Shown here one piece after another: positions 36,266 to 44,017 of a stretch of 64,000 bases of DNA. The stretch covers positions 1 through 64,000 of the forward strand of contig NZ_JAMJFL010000034.1 in the NCBI RefSeq assembly GCF_023544665.1, in the 5' to 3' direction. A program made the position numbers and the translations under genes. The stretch comes from Streptomyces sp. YS415 (GTDB lineage Bacteria > Actinomycetota > Actinomycetes > Streptomycetales > Streptomycetaceae). The notes beneath the pieces are model-generated. The model had not been told where the DNA came from, searched no databases, and saw only the letters and a list, made by a program, of their open reading frames with translations. Position 1 is the first letter of the stretch, and every line of letters begins with the position of its first letter.

Positions 36266-37537
36266 ATGAACAACTGGCCCGAGGGATGGTCCGACGAGAA
36301 CCGCGGCAGCCGCGGCTACGGACACGGCAGTGCGAGTGCACGGCCGGATGGCGCGCGCGTCATGCGGCAGGTCCGCCGCGGCTCGGCGGCACCGTCCGGC
36401 GGTCAGGCGGCTCCGCCGTACGGCGTGCCGCCCCAGCCGTCGTACGTCGACGGCCAGGGCCATGACGGCTACGACAGCGGCTACAACACCGGACAGGTCT
36501 ACGGCTCGCCCCCCGGCGGCGGGGGCGGTGGCGGCATGCGCGAGCCCCGGCCCGCGCCGGACTGGCGGCGCCGGATCAAGTGGACCGCGATCACCGTCGT
36601 CACGGTGCTCGTGGTCACCACCGTCGGCACCTACTTCTGGGCCGACTCCAAGCTCAACCGCGGGGTCGACCTGTCCAAGGTCATCGACCGGCCGGAGGCG
36701 GGCGAGGGCACGAACTACCTGATCGTCGGCTCCGACAGCCGCGCGGGCATGTCCGCCGAGGAGAAGAAGAAGCTGCACACCGGGTCCGCCGAGGGCAAGC
36801 GCACGGACTCGATGATGATCCTGCACACCGGCGGCAACGGCCCGACGCTGATCTCGCTGCCGCGCGACTCGGACGTGGAGATCCCCACCTTCGTGGGCTC
36901 GGAGTCCGGCAAGACCTACCCCGGCAAGGGGCGGCACGTGAAGCTGAACGCCGCCTACGCGGAGGACGGCCCCGAGCTGCTGGTGCGGACGGTGGAGTTC
37001 AACACCGGCCTGCACATCGACCACTACGTCGAGATCGGCTTCGCGGGCTTCGCCAACATCGTGGACGCGGTCGGCGGCGTGGAGATGGAGATCCCCAAGG
37101 GCGGCATCAAGGACTCCAAGTCCGGGGCCGACCTGGAGGAGGGCAAGCAGACCCTGAACGGCGAGGAGGCGCTCGCCTTCGTCCGCACCCGGTACGCGCT
37201 GGCCGGCTCCGACCTGGACCGCACCAAGAACCAGCAGAAGTTCCTCGCGGCCCTCGCCAACCAGGCGGCGACCCCGGGCACGGTGCTGAACCCCTTCAAG
37301 CTGTACCCGACGATGAGTGCCGGCCTGGACACCCTGATCGTCGACAAGGACATGGGCCTGTTCGACCTGGCCTCGATGTTCTGGGCGATGAAGGGCGTCA
37401 CCGGCGGCGAGGGCAAGTCGATGAACATGCCGATCTCCGGCTCCTCGGGCGGCAACCTCGTCTGGGACAAGGCGAAGGTGAAGACCCTGGTGGAGCAGCT
37501 GAACAACGACGAGAAGGTCACCGTCTCCGGGAACTGA
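36266..37537 (+). CDS. LCP family protein 6
   Basis: A 423-residue protein. A long disordered cytoplasmic N-terminus rich in Gly, Tyr, Pro and Ser (1-100) precedes a membrane segment (about 110-130). The LCP domain follows (NYLIVGSDSRAGMSAEEKKK, DSMMILHTGGNGPTLISLPR, KLNAAYAEDGPELLVRTVEF, FVRTRYALAGSDLDRTKNQQ). There is no LytR_C domain. The start is an ATG at 36266. A strong terminator follows. It probably transfers a glycopolymer to the wall; the tyrosine-rich tail might be a phosphorylation or scaffold site, which is inference. Confidence 0.9.
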   Translation: MNNWPEGWSDENRGSRGYGHGSASARPDGARVMRQVRRGSAAPSGGQAAPPYGVPPQPSYVDGQGHDGYDSGYNTGQVYGSPPGGGGGGGMREPRPAPDWRRRIKWTAITVVTVLVVTTVGTYFWADSKLNRGVDLSKVIDRPEAGEGTNYLIVGSDSRAGMSAEEKKKLHTGSAEGKRTDSMMILHTGGNGPTLISLPRDSDVEIPTFVGSESGKTYPGKGRHVKLNAAYAEDGPELLVRTVEFNTGLHIDHYVEIGFAGFANIVDAVGGVEMEIPKGGIKDSKSGADLEEGKQTLNGEEALAFVRTRYALAGSDLDRTKNQQKFLAALANQAATPGTVLNPFKLYPTMSAGLDTLIVDKDMGLFDLASMFWAMKGVTGGEGKSMNMPISGSSGGNLVWDKAKVKTLVEQLNNDEKVTVSGN

Positions 37538-37551
37538 GACCCGGGCACACC

Positions 37552-37592
37552 GGTCCCGCCGCGCCGACGAGCCCGGCGGGACCGCTCTTTTT
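37552..37592 (+). terminator. Rho-independent terminator after LCP 6
   Basis: A perfect 10-bp stem (GGTCCCGCCG 37552-37561 with CGGCGGGACC 37574-37583) is followed by CTCTTTTT, one of the few classical U-tract terminators in the window. Confidence 0.85.
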
Positions 37593-37676
37593 CCGCTCTC
37601 TTTCCTCTGGCCTTGCGGCCCACGCCCGCGAAGTGCGTGAGGGTCATCGGGGCCGAGCCCTGGCCGTTCCCATACT

Positions 37677-37918
37677 CAGGTGGCTGCCGGCGGGGACGGC
37701 GGCGAGGAGACGGCGGACGATGGCGGCGGCCTCGATGTAGTTCGTGGCGCCCTCCGGCGCGCTGGTGAGCAGGGCGTGCGCGTGGGTCGGGACGAGCGGG
37801 TCGTTGTCCACGTGGACGACCCGGCAGGACGGGTCGACGACCGGGCCACCTCGTGGGTGTCGTCGGCGGTGGGCAGGCCGGTGCCGATGTCCAGGAACCG
37901 GCGGATGCCCGCCTCCCC
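37677..37918 (-). pseudogene. Relic of a SAM-dependent methyltransferase (DUF574 / S-adenosyl methyltransferase family)
   Basis: Two frames together give a recognisable core. GIRRFLDIGTGLPTADDTHE is in one frame; after a frameshift near 37840-37847, DPSCRVVHVDNDPLVPTHAH and LLTSAPEGATNYIEA are in another. The sequence then jumps to IVRRLLAAVPAGSHL, which in intact family members lies much later, so an internal deletion is also present. Start and end are lost. Only about 80 of the usual 260-280 residues remain. It lies between two terminators and is not expected to be expressed. Confidence 0.75.
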
Positions 37919-37936
37919 GGGCCCAGGACACAGCGA

Positions 37937-37967
37937 GGCCCCCGGCGGCTTGCGCGCACCGGGGGCC
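37937..37967 (-). terminator. Terminator after the acyl-CoA dehydrogenase gene
   Basis: A perfect 9-bp stem (GGCCCCCGG 37937-37945 with CCGGGGGCC 37959-37967) lies 14 bp past the stop of the minus-strand gene. Confidence 0.8.
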
Positions 37968-37980
37968 GAGCGTCTCGGGG

Positions 37981-39147
37981 CTACGGCAGGTTGCGCGCCA
38001 TGACGATGCGCTGGACCTGGTTGGTGCCTTCGTAGATCTGGGTGATCTTGGCGTCGCGCATCATGCGCTCGACCGGGTAGTCCCGGGTGTAGCCGTAGCC
38101 GCCGAGGAGCTGAACGGCGTCGGTGCTGACCTCCATCGCCACGTCCGAGGCGAAGCACTTGGCGGCCGCGCCCAGGTAGGTGAGGTCGGCGTCGCCGCGC
38201 TCGGAGGCGGCGGCGGCCTGGTAGGTCAGGGCGCGCGCGGCCGAGATCTTCATGGCCATGTCGGCGAGCATGAACTGGATGCCCTGGAAGTCGGCGATCG
38301 GCTTGCCGAACTGCTTGCGCTCCTGGACGTACCCCTTGGCGTAGTCCAGGGCGCCCTGGGCGATGCCGAGGGCCTGCGCGGCGATGGTGATGCGGGTGTG
38401 GTCCAGGGTCTTCATCGCGGTCGCGAAGCCGGTGCCCTCCTCGCCGATCATGCGGTCGGCGGGGATGCGGACGTTGTCGAGGTAGACCTCGCGGGTCGGG
38501 GAGCCCTTGATGCCGAGCTTCTTCTCCGGGGCGCCGAAGGAGACGCCCTCGTCGCCCTTCTCCACCACGAAGGCGGAGATGCCCTTGGAGCGCTTCGTCG
38601 GGTCGGTGACGGCCATCACCGTGTAGTACTCGGAGACGCCGGCGTTGGTGATCCAGCGCTTGACGCCGTTGAGGACCCAGCTGTCGCCGTCGCGGACCGC
38701 CTTGGTCTTCATGCCCGCCGCGTCGGAACCGGCGTCCGGCTCGGACAGGCAGTACGAGAACATGCCCTCGCCCTTGGCGAGCGGCGCCATGTACTTCTTC
38801 TTCAGGTCCTCGGAGCCGGAGAGGATCACCGGGAGCGAGCCCAGCTTGTTCACGGCCGGGATCAGGGAGGAGGACGCGCAGACGCGGGCCACCTCCTCGA
38901 TCACGATGACCGTGGCGAGCGCGTCGGCGCCGGCGCCGCCGTACTCCTCGGGCACGTGCACGGCGTGCAGGTCGTTCGCGACGAGCGCGTCGTGGGCCTC
39001 CTGCGGGAAGCGGGATTCCTCGTCCACCGCGGTGGCGTACGGCGCGATCTTCGCCTCGGCCAGGGAACGGATGGCGTCGCGGAGCATGTCGTGCTCCTCG
39101 GACGGGCGGTACAGGTCGAAGTCAGCCGATCCGGCCAAAGTCTCCAC
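37981..39147 (-). CDS. Acyl-CoA dehydrogenase
   Basis: A 388-residue FAD flavoenzyme that desaturates acyl-CoA in fatty-acid or branched-chain acyl-CoA breakdown. It has YCLSEPDAGSDAAGMKTKA (FAD/substrate motif), WVLNGVKRWITNAGVSEYY, RKQFGKPIADFQGIQFMLAD, and the C-terminal TQIYEGTNQVQRIVMARNL with the catalytic glutamate. The length is typical. The order acyl-CoA dehydrogenase with purE/purK/GtrA nearby is the mycobacterial fadE25 neighbourhood. The start is a GTG at 39147. An AT-rich inverted repeat before it may be an operator. Confidence 0.94.
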   Translation of the reverse strand: METLAGSADFDLYRPSEEHDMLRDAIRSLAEAKIAPYATAVDEESRFPQEAHDALVANDLHAVHVPEEYGGAGADALATVIVIEEVARVCASSSLIPAVNKLGSLPVILSGSEDLKKKYMAPLAKGEGMFSYCLSEPDAGSDAAGMKTKAVRDGDSWVLNGVKRWITNAGVSEYYTVMAVTDPTKRSKGISAFVVEKGDEGVSFGAPEKKLGIKGSPTREVYLDNVRIPADRMIGEEGTGFATAMKTLDHTRITIAAQALGIAQGALDYAKGYVQERKQFGKPIADFQGIQFMLADMAMKISAARALTYQAAAASERGDADLTYLGAAAKCFASDVAMEVSTDAVQLLGGYGYTRDYPVERMMRDAKITQIYEGTNQVQRIVMARNLP

Positions 39148-39177
39148 GCTCCAAAGACGCTGTGATGCTGGCGCTAA

Positions 39178-39191
39178 TTACCGTTAAGTAA
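39178..39191. promoter_or_regulatory. AT-rich inverted repeat between acyl-CoA dehydrogenase and UDP-glucose dehydrogenase
   Basis: TTACCGTTAAGTAA has TTAC/GTAA arms and lies in a 30-bp AT-rich island 31 bp before the acyl-CoA dehydrogenase start. In this GC-rich DNA such an island suggests a promoter and a regulator site. The regulator is not identified. Confidence 0.35.
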
Positions 39192-39327
39192 CTCAAATTT
39201 TAGGGGTCCGCCCACGCGGGTGATACGTGAGCTTGGCGACAGCGGGAAAAGTGCCCGGTGGGGAGAGCTCCCATGCCCCGACTATGCTCGGGCGCGCACC
39301 GCCGCCGTACAGTCAAAGGGAGTCCCC

Positions 39328-40671
39328 ATGGCCCTCAAGATCACCGTGATCGGCACCGGCTACCTGGGCGCCACCCACGCCGCAGCCATGGCCGAGCTCG
39401 GTTTCGAGGTCCTGGGTCTCGATGTCGTGCCCGAGAAGATCGAGAAGCTCAAGCGCGGCGAGGTGCCGATGTTCGAGCCGGGCCTACAGGAGCTGCTGCG
39501 CAAGCACGTGGCCGGCATCGAGGGCTCCAGCGGGCGGCTGCGCTTCACCATGGACTGGGCCGAGGTCGGCGCGTTCGGCGATGTGCACTTCGTCTGTGTG
39601 AACACTCCGCAGCGGCACGGCGAGTACGCGTGCGACATGAGTTACGTCGACGCCGCCTTCGCCTCGCTCGCCCCGCACCTCAAGGGCACGGCGCTGGTCG
39701 TCGGCAAGTCGACCGTGCCGGTCGGTTCCGCGGACCGGCTCGCCGCCTACCTCGCCGAGCACGCGCCGGCCGGTCCCGACGCGGAGCTGGCCTGGAACCC
39801 GGAGTTCCTGCGCGAGGGCTTCGCCGTCAACGACACCCTGCACCCGGACCGGATCGTGGTCGGCGTGCGCAGCGAGCGCGCCGAGAAGCTGCTGCGCGAG
39901 GTGTACGCCACGCCGGTCGCCGACGGCTCCCCCTTCGTCGTCACCGACTTCCCGACGGCCGAGCTGGTGAAGACCTCGGCGAACTCCTTCCTCGCCACGA
40001 AGATCTCCTTCATCAACGCGATGGCGGAGATGTGCGAGGCGTCGGGCGGCGATGTCGCCAAGCTGGCCGAGGCCATCGGGCACGACGACCGGATCGGGAA
40101 GAAGTTCCTGCGGGCCGGGATCGGCTTCGGCGGCGGCTGTCTGCCGAAGGACATCCGGGCGTTCATGGCGCGCGCCGGTGAGCTGGGCGCCGACCAGGCG
40201 CTGACGTTCCTGCGCGAGATCGACTCGATCAACATGCGGCAGCGCGGCCAGATGGTGGACCTGACCCGTCAGGTGCTGGGCGGCGGGTCCTTCCTCGGCA
40301 AGCGGGTCGCGGTGCTCGGCGCGACCTTCAAGCCGGACTCGGACGACGTACGGGACTCGCCCGCGCTGAACGTGGCGGGGCAGATCCACCTCCAGGGCGG
40401 CCAGGTCACGGTCTACGACCCCAAGGGCATGACCAACGCCCGCAGCATCTTCCCGACCCTCGGCTACGCCGACTCCGCGGTGGAGGCGGTGCGCGGCGCG
40501 GACGTCGTCCTGCATCTGACGGAGTGGCGCGAGTTCCGCGAGCTGGACCCGGCGGCGCTGGGCGAGGTCGCGGCGGCCCGGGTCATCCTGGACGGCCGCA
40601 ACGCCCTCGACCCGACGGTGTGGCGGGCGGCCGGGTGGACCTACCGGGCGATGGGCCGCCCGACCGCCTAG
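39328..40671 (+). CDS. UDP-glucose 6-dehydrogenase family protein
   Basis: A 447-residue NAD-dependent enzyme oxidising UDP-glucose to UDP-glucuronate, or a related UDP-sugar. It has the N-terminal Rossmann motif VIGTGYLGATHA, NTPQ, GKSTVPVGSADRL, NPEFLREGFAVNDTLHPDRI and the catalytic cysteine in GFGGGCLPKDIRAF. The C-terminal domain has GATFKPDSDDVRDSPAL. The ATG at 39328 follows AAAGGGAGTCCCC; the frame is open to 39220. UDP-glucuronate could feed the envelope glycan systems of this window. UDP-ManNAc dehydrogenases are related, but the motifs fit UDP-glucose better. Confidence 0.93.
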   Translation: MALKITVIGTGYLGATHAAAMAELGFEVLGLDVVPEKIEKLKRGEVPMFEPGLQELLRKHVAGIEGSSGRLRFTMDWAEVGAFGDVHFVCVNTPQRHGEYACDMSYVDAAFASLAPHLKGTALVVGKSTVPVGSADRLAAYLAEHAPAGPDAELAWNPEFLREGFAVNDTLHPDRIVVGVRSERAEKLLREVYATPVADGSPFVVTDFPTAELVKTSANSFLATKISFINAMAEMCEASGGDVAKLAEAIGHDDRIGKKFLRAGIGFGGGCLPKDIRAFMARAGELGADQALTFLREIDSINMRQRGQMVDLTRQVLGGGSFLGKRVAVLGATFKPDSDDVRDSPALNVAGQIHLQGGQVTVYDPKGMTNARSIFPTLGYADSAVEAVRGADVVLHLTEWREFRELDPAALGEVAAARVILDGRNALDPTVWRAAGWTYRAMGRPTA

Positions 40672-40767
40672 GCGGTGTGCCGGGCTGCGCGGGCCGGGCG
40701 CCCTCCGCCCGCTCCTGGGCGGCCGTCACCTCGCGGCCGGGGGAAAGCAGCCGCCGGAGCGAGGCGA

Positions 40768-40804
40768 CGCCGCTTCGGCCGAGGCTCAGTCGGCCGAAAC
40801 GGCG
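40768..40804. terminator. Bidirectional terminator
   Basis: A 15-bp stem with one C/A mismatch (40768-40782 with 40790-40804) and a 7-nt loop lies between convergent UDP-glucose dehydrogenase and CGNR genes. Confidence 0.85.
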
Positions 40805-40872
40805 TCTGCCCGCATTCTGCCGCACCTCGGGGCGCGGGGCCCCTGGAGTGCTCAACCGGCCCTGCTGTCACG

Positions 40873-41373
40873 CTACTTGGCGCGGTACCGGCGCATCTTC
40901 GCCCGGGCCCCGCACACCTGCATCGAGCACCAGCGGCCGCGTCCCGCGGGGCTGCGGTCGTAGTACGCCCAGTGGCAGTCGGTGGCCTCGCAGGCCTTCA
41001 GGCGGGCCCACGTGCCCGCCACCAGGGACTCCGCGACGGCCGCGGCGACGCGGGAGACCAGGGAGCGGGCGTCCGGGGGCGTGAGGGTGGCCGAGCCGTC
41101 GCCGGCGTCCACCGTGAGCCGGAGCGGGGCCCGGGAGAGCAGGTCCGTCAGGGGGGTCACCTCGCGGTGCGGGGGGTGGCCGGCGTGGGCCAGGAGGACC
41201 GCCCGCAGCGACTCGCGCAGCTCGCGGGCGGCCGGTACCTCGTCCTCGCTCAGCCCCAGGCGCGCCCGGCCCTCCGGCGTGTCCAGCGCGTCGGCGCCCG
41301 ACTCCAGATCCAGCGTGTTGACCAGGGACTGGACCAGCTCCAGACCGCCGGGTGCGGGCGAACGCGTATTCAT
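40873..41373 (-). CDS. CGNR-type zinc-finger protein (ABATE domain)
   Basis: A 166-residue predicted transcription regulator. The N-terminal ABATE-like domain (1-115) starts ELVQSLVNTLDLESG. The C-terminal zinc finger is CEATDCHWAYYDRSPAGRGRW then CSMQVCGARAKMRRYRAK. The four Cys are in place, but the family's CGNR signature reads CGAR. The ATG at 41373 is chosen because upstream frame is unlike the family. It probably represses its own gene or a neighbour such as the divergent VOC gene; this is inference from position. Confidence 0.87.
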   Translation of the reverse strand: MNTRSPAPGGLELVQSLVNTLDLESGADALDTPEGRARLGLSEDEVPAARELRESLRAVLLAHAGHPPHREVTPLTDLLSRAPLRLTVDAGDGSATLTPPDARSLVSRVAAAVAESLVAGTWARLKACEATDCHWAYYDRSPAGRGRWCSMQVCGARAKMRRYRAK

Positions 41374-41476
41374 GGTTGCGACGTTACCTCCAATGGGGCA
41401 GCATGCAGTAACGGCGTTACCGCATACGCGCCTTTGCCAGTAACCACGCCAGAACCACGAGATCGCGGAGGAAGTC

Positions 41477-41839
41477 ATGGCTCTCGCCACCCTGGACGTC
41501 GTCGTCCTGGACTGTCCCGACCCGCACGCCCTGGCCGAGTTCTACGCCGGTGTCCTCGGCGGCACCATCGAGGACCAGGGCGAGTGGGTGGACCTCAAGC
41601 TGCCCGGCGGGCAGCAGCTCGCCTTCCAGGCCGCCCCCGGCTTCGTGGCGCCGCAGTGGCCGCGCGCCGACCTGAACTCCCAGCAGTTCCATCTCGACCT
41701 CAAGGTGGCGGACCTGGACACCGCCGAGAAGGGCGTCCTCGAGCTCGGCGCCAAGCCGCTGGACGCGGAGGACCGCAGCCGGACCTTCCGGGTTTACGCG
41801 GATCCGGCGGGGCACCCGTTCTGCCTCTGCGCCGGATGA
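41477..41839 (+). CDS. VOC family (glyoxalase-like) protein 1
   Basis: A 120-residue protein with the beta-alpha-beta-beta-beta vicinal oxygen chelate fold: DVVVLDCPDPHALAEFYAGV at the start, SQQFHLDLKVADLDTAEKGV in the middle and YADPAGHPFCLC at the end. It is of the single-domain type often annotated as glyoxalase or bleomycin resistance-like. Metal-binding His/Glu candidates are present but the substrate is unknown. It is the first of two tandem paralogues, 34 bp apart. Confidence 0.9.
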   Translation: MALATLDVVVLDCPDPHALAEFYAGVLGGTIEDQGEWVDLKLPGGQQLAFQAAPGFVAPQWPRADLNSQQFHLDLKVADLDTAEKGVLELGAKPLDAEDRSRTFRVYADPAGHPFCLCAG

Positions 41840-41873
41840 CGTCTGCGCGTCCGCCGATGAAGGAGGGCATCCC

Positions 41874-42269
41874 GTGACACCCGTGGCACGTTTCCGTTCC
41901 GTCGTCATCGACTGTCCCGACCCGCACACGCTCGCGGACTTCTATGCCGGGATCGGCGGCGGCACGCCTCAGGCGGAGGACGACGACTGGGTCGTCCTCC
42001 AGGTCCCGGGCGGGCCCCGGCTCGCCTTCCAGCGGGCGCTCGGCCACACCCCGCCGCAGTGGCCGCGGGCCGACGAGAACTCCCAGCAGTTCCATGTCGA
42101 CTTCGACGCGGGCAGCACCTGGGAGGAGGTCGACGCGGCCGAGGAGAAGGTGCTGGCGCTGGGCGCGCGGGTGCTGGACCGGGAGGACTTCGAGAAGAAG
42201 GACTTCCGGGTGTACGCCGACCCGGCCGGGCATCCGTTCTGCCTGTGCCGGATCCCGGCGGGGGAGTAG
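41874..42269 (+). CDS. VOC family (glyoxalase-like) protein 2
   Basis: A 131-residue paralogue of the preceding gene: SVVIDCPDPHTLADFYAGIG, RADENSQQFHVDFDAG and YADPAGHPFCLCRIP. It has an extra SWEEVDAAEEKVL-like insertion (residues about 78-90). The start is a GTG at 41874 with AAGGAGGGCATCCC upstream. The stop touches the convergent dipeptidase-like gene with no gap. The pair probably arose by tandem duplication. Confidence 0.9.
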   Translation: MTPVARFRSVVIDCPDPHTLADFYAGIGGGTPQAEDDDWVVLQVPGGPRLAFQRALGHTPPQWPRADENSQQFHVDFDAGSTWEEVDAAEEKVLALGARVLDREDFEKKDFRVYADPAGHPFCLCRIPAGE

Positions 42270-43403
42270 CTAGGCGTCCAGGTCCGCGATCTGGGCCGTC
42301 GACGGCTCGCGGCGCTGCTGGGCCGCGCGGGCGGCGGATTCGGCGGTGCGCAGGACGCGCTGGACATTGCCCCAGGTCAGCAGGGCCAGGTCGGTTTCCG
42401 TCCAGCCCCTGCGGAGCAGCTCGGCGACGAGGTGCGGGTAGCAGGAGGTGTCGGCGAGGTCCTGCGGGTGGGCGGTGCCGGCGTCGTAGGTGCCGGACAG
42501 GCCCACGCACTGCGGGCCCGCGACCGCGCGGACGTGGTCGAGGTGGTCGGCGACGTCCCGGACCGAGGGGCCGGTCTGCTCGGCGGTCAGCGGCACCATG
42601 CACAGCCCCTTCGCGGCACCCAGCTCCGTGAGCAGGTCGTCGGGGAGGTTGGCCGGGTGCGGACGCAGGGAGCGGGCGGCGGAGCGGGTGCACAGCACCG
42701 GTGCCTTGGAGGAGGCCAGCACCCGCTGGATGGTCTCCTCGGAGGCGCCGGAGAGGTCGGCGAGGACGCCGAGCCGGTTCATCTCGCGGATCACCTCCTC
42801 GCCGAAGCGCGTCAGCCCGGCCTCGCTGGCCCAGGAGGTCCCGGTCAGCGTGAGCACGCGCAGCCCCAGGCTGTGCAGTACGCGCAGGATGGCCAGGGAG
42901 TCGTCGAGCGCGGCGGCCGTGGCGGGGCCGAGCAGCACCGCGGCGCGCCCGCAGTTGCGGGCGTCGATGACCTGGCCGGCGGTGCGGGCGAGCCGCAGCC
43001 CTTCGGGGTGGCCGGCGATCACCGTGCGCACCAGGTCGAGCTGCTCCAGGGTCGCGGCGACCGCCCGGTCCGCGGCAAGCCCCTCCGGGAGGTGCAGCGA
43101 GCAGAACAGCGCCGCGACATGGCCCTGCCGCAGCCGCGGCACATCGGTGTCGACGGCGCTCTCGCCGACCTCCAGGTCGTACCAGGGCAGATGGCGCAGC
43201 GCCCAGGGCAGGCCGCTGTAGCCGTCGGCGACGGGGTGCGCGGCGAGCAGGACGTGGGCGCGCTCCAGGGGCCCGGCGTCCGGATCGTCGGCGAGCGGGA
43301 GGGGCGGCCCGTCGGGCCCGTCAGGGAAGGGGTCGGCCAGGGGCAGATCGTCGAGCGCGCCTGCCTCGGCGGCGGTGTGCAGGTCGTCCTGGAGATCGGC
43401 CAT
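42270..43403 (-). CDS. Renal dipeptidase-like protein with all metal ligands replaced (probable pseudoenzyme)
   Basis: A 377-residue member of the M19 membrane-dipeptidase fold, clearly homologous to the intact enzyme 2.8 kb away. Every ligand position differs: HxD reads YSG (residues 62-64, DGYSGLPWAL); the bridging-glutamate motif MGAEGGH reads LLGPATA; DLSH reads DLSG; FSHSSAR reads CTRSAAR; GGDYDG reads SGTYDAG. A loop of about 50 residues is also missing. The frame is intact and the codon bias normal, so it is expressed rather than decaying. The role is unknown: binding, or regulation of a partner. The ATG at 43403 is chosen; the frame is open to 43553. Confidence 0.88.
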   Translation of the reverse strand: MADLQDDLHTAAEAGALDDLPLADPFPDGPDGPPLPLADDPDAGPLERAHVLLAAHPVADGYSGLPWALRHLPWYDLEVGESAVDTDVPRLRQGHVAALFCSLHLPEGLAADRAVAATLEQLDLVRTVIAGHPEGLRLARTAGQVIDARNCGRAAVLLGPATAAALDDSLAILRVLHSLGLRVLTLTGTSWASEAGLTRFGEEVIREMNRLGVLADLSGASEETIQRVLASSKAPVLCTRSAARSLRPHPANLPDDLLTELGAAKGLCMVPLTAEQTGPSVRDVADHLDHVRAVAGPQCVGLSGTYDAGTAHPQDLADTSCYPHLVAELLRRGWTETDLALLTWGNVQRVLRTAESAARAAQQRREPSTAQIADLDA

Positions 43404-43607
43404 GGCGGGCTCCGTACGTGCGAGGCGATCGCTGTACGGCCACCGTCGCACGGGCCACCGGCCCCTTCCTGGTGGACGGGGCGTTCGGGGGTCCCCCGGT
43501 CCAGCGACCCCGGCGACCACCCCGGGCCGGACCCGCCACCCGCCACCGGCCACCGCAGGCGTCCCCGGCCCGGACCCGGCAGCGCCAGGTGCCCCGGCTC
43601 CCCCCGT

Positions 43608-43967
43608 TCAACCCCCCTGCGCCGCCTCGATCACCTCGTCCAGCGTCTCCCGGGAGCGCAGCAGGTCGGCGATCATCCGGTCGATCCGGTCCCGTTCCTC
43701 GGTGAGGTCGTGGACCAGTTTGGGCGTGGCCACGGCCGAGGGGCCGCCGTCGGTGTCCCGCATGCAGGGCAGCAGCTGGGCGATCCGGCTGCTGTGCAGT
43801 CCGGCCGCGAACAGCTCCTGGATCCGGATGACCCGGTCGACGGCCGCCTCCGGATAGTCGCGGTGCCCGCCGGGCGTGCGGTCGGCCCGCAGCAGCCCCT
43901 GGGTCTCGTAGTAGCGCAACGACCGTTCGCTCACCCCGGTGCGCCGGGCCAGTTCACCGATCCGCAT
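43608..43967 (-). CDS. MerR family transcriptional regulator
   Basis: A 119-residue regulator. The N-terminal winged helix is RIGELARRTGVSERSLRYYE with GLLRADRTPGGHRDY, and a coiled-coil dimerisation helix follows (about 75-115). The effector region is short, with a cysteine in LLPCMRDTDG. It is divergent from an Old Yellow Enzyme, and a MerR-type operator lies between. It probably activates that gene by twisting its promoter in response to an electrophile or similar signal; the effector is inferred. The ATG at 43967 is chosen; a GTG two codons upstream is possible. Confidence 0.92.
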   Translation of the reverse strand: MRIGELARRTGVSERSLRYYETQGLLRADRTPGGHRDYPEAAVDRVIRIQELFAAGLHSSRIAQLLPCMRDTDGGPSAVATPKLVHDLTEERDRIDRMIADLLRSRETLDEVIEAAQGG

Positions 43968-43979
43968 GCTCACCTCGCC

Positions 43980-44011
43980 TTGAATCTGACACGGATGTCA
44001 GGTTCTACGGT
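43980..44011 (+). promoter_or_regulatory. MerR-type promoter/operator of the Old Yellow Enzyme gene
   Basis: TTGAAT (-35, 43980-43985) and TACGGT (-10, 44006-44011) are 20 bp apart. The long spacer holds a 10-bp inverted repeat with one mismatch (GAATCTGACA / TGTCAGGTTC, 4-bp centre; 43982-44005). This is the classical MerR arrangement. The ATG at 44018 begins seven bases after the -10, so the mRNA is probably leaderless. Confidence 0.8.
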
Positions 44012-44017
44012 ACGGGC

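Noticed and set aside
40676..40870. Small genes between UDP-glucose dehydrogenase and the CGNR gene
   Set aside because: Frames on both strands are low-complexity Arg/Gly/Pro runs, and the stretch contains a strong bidirectional terminator.
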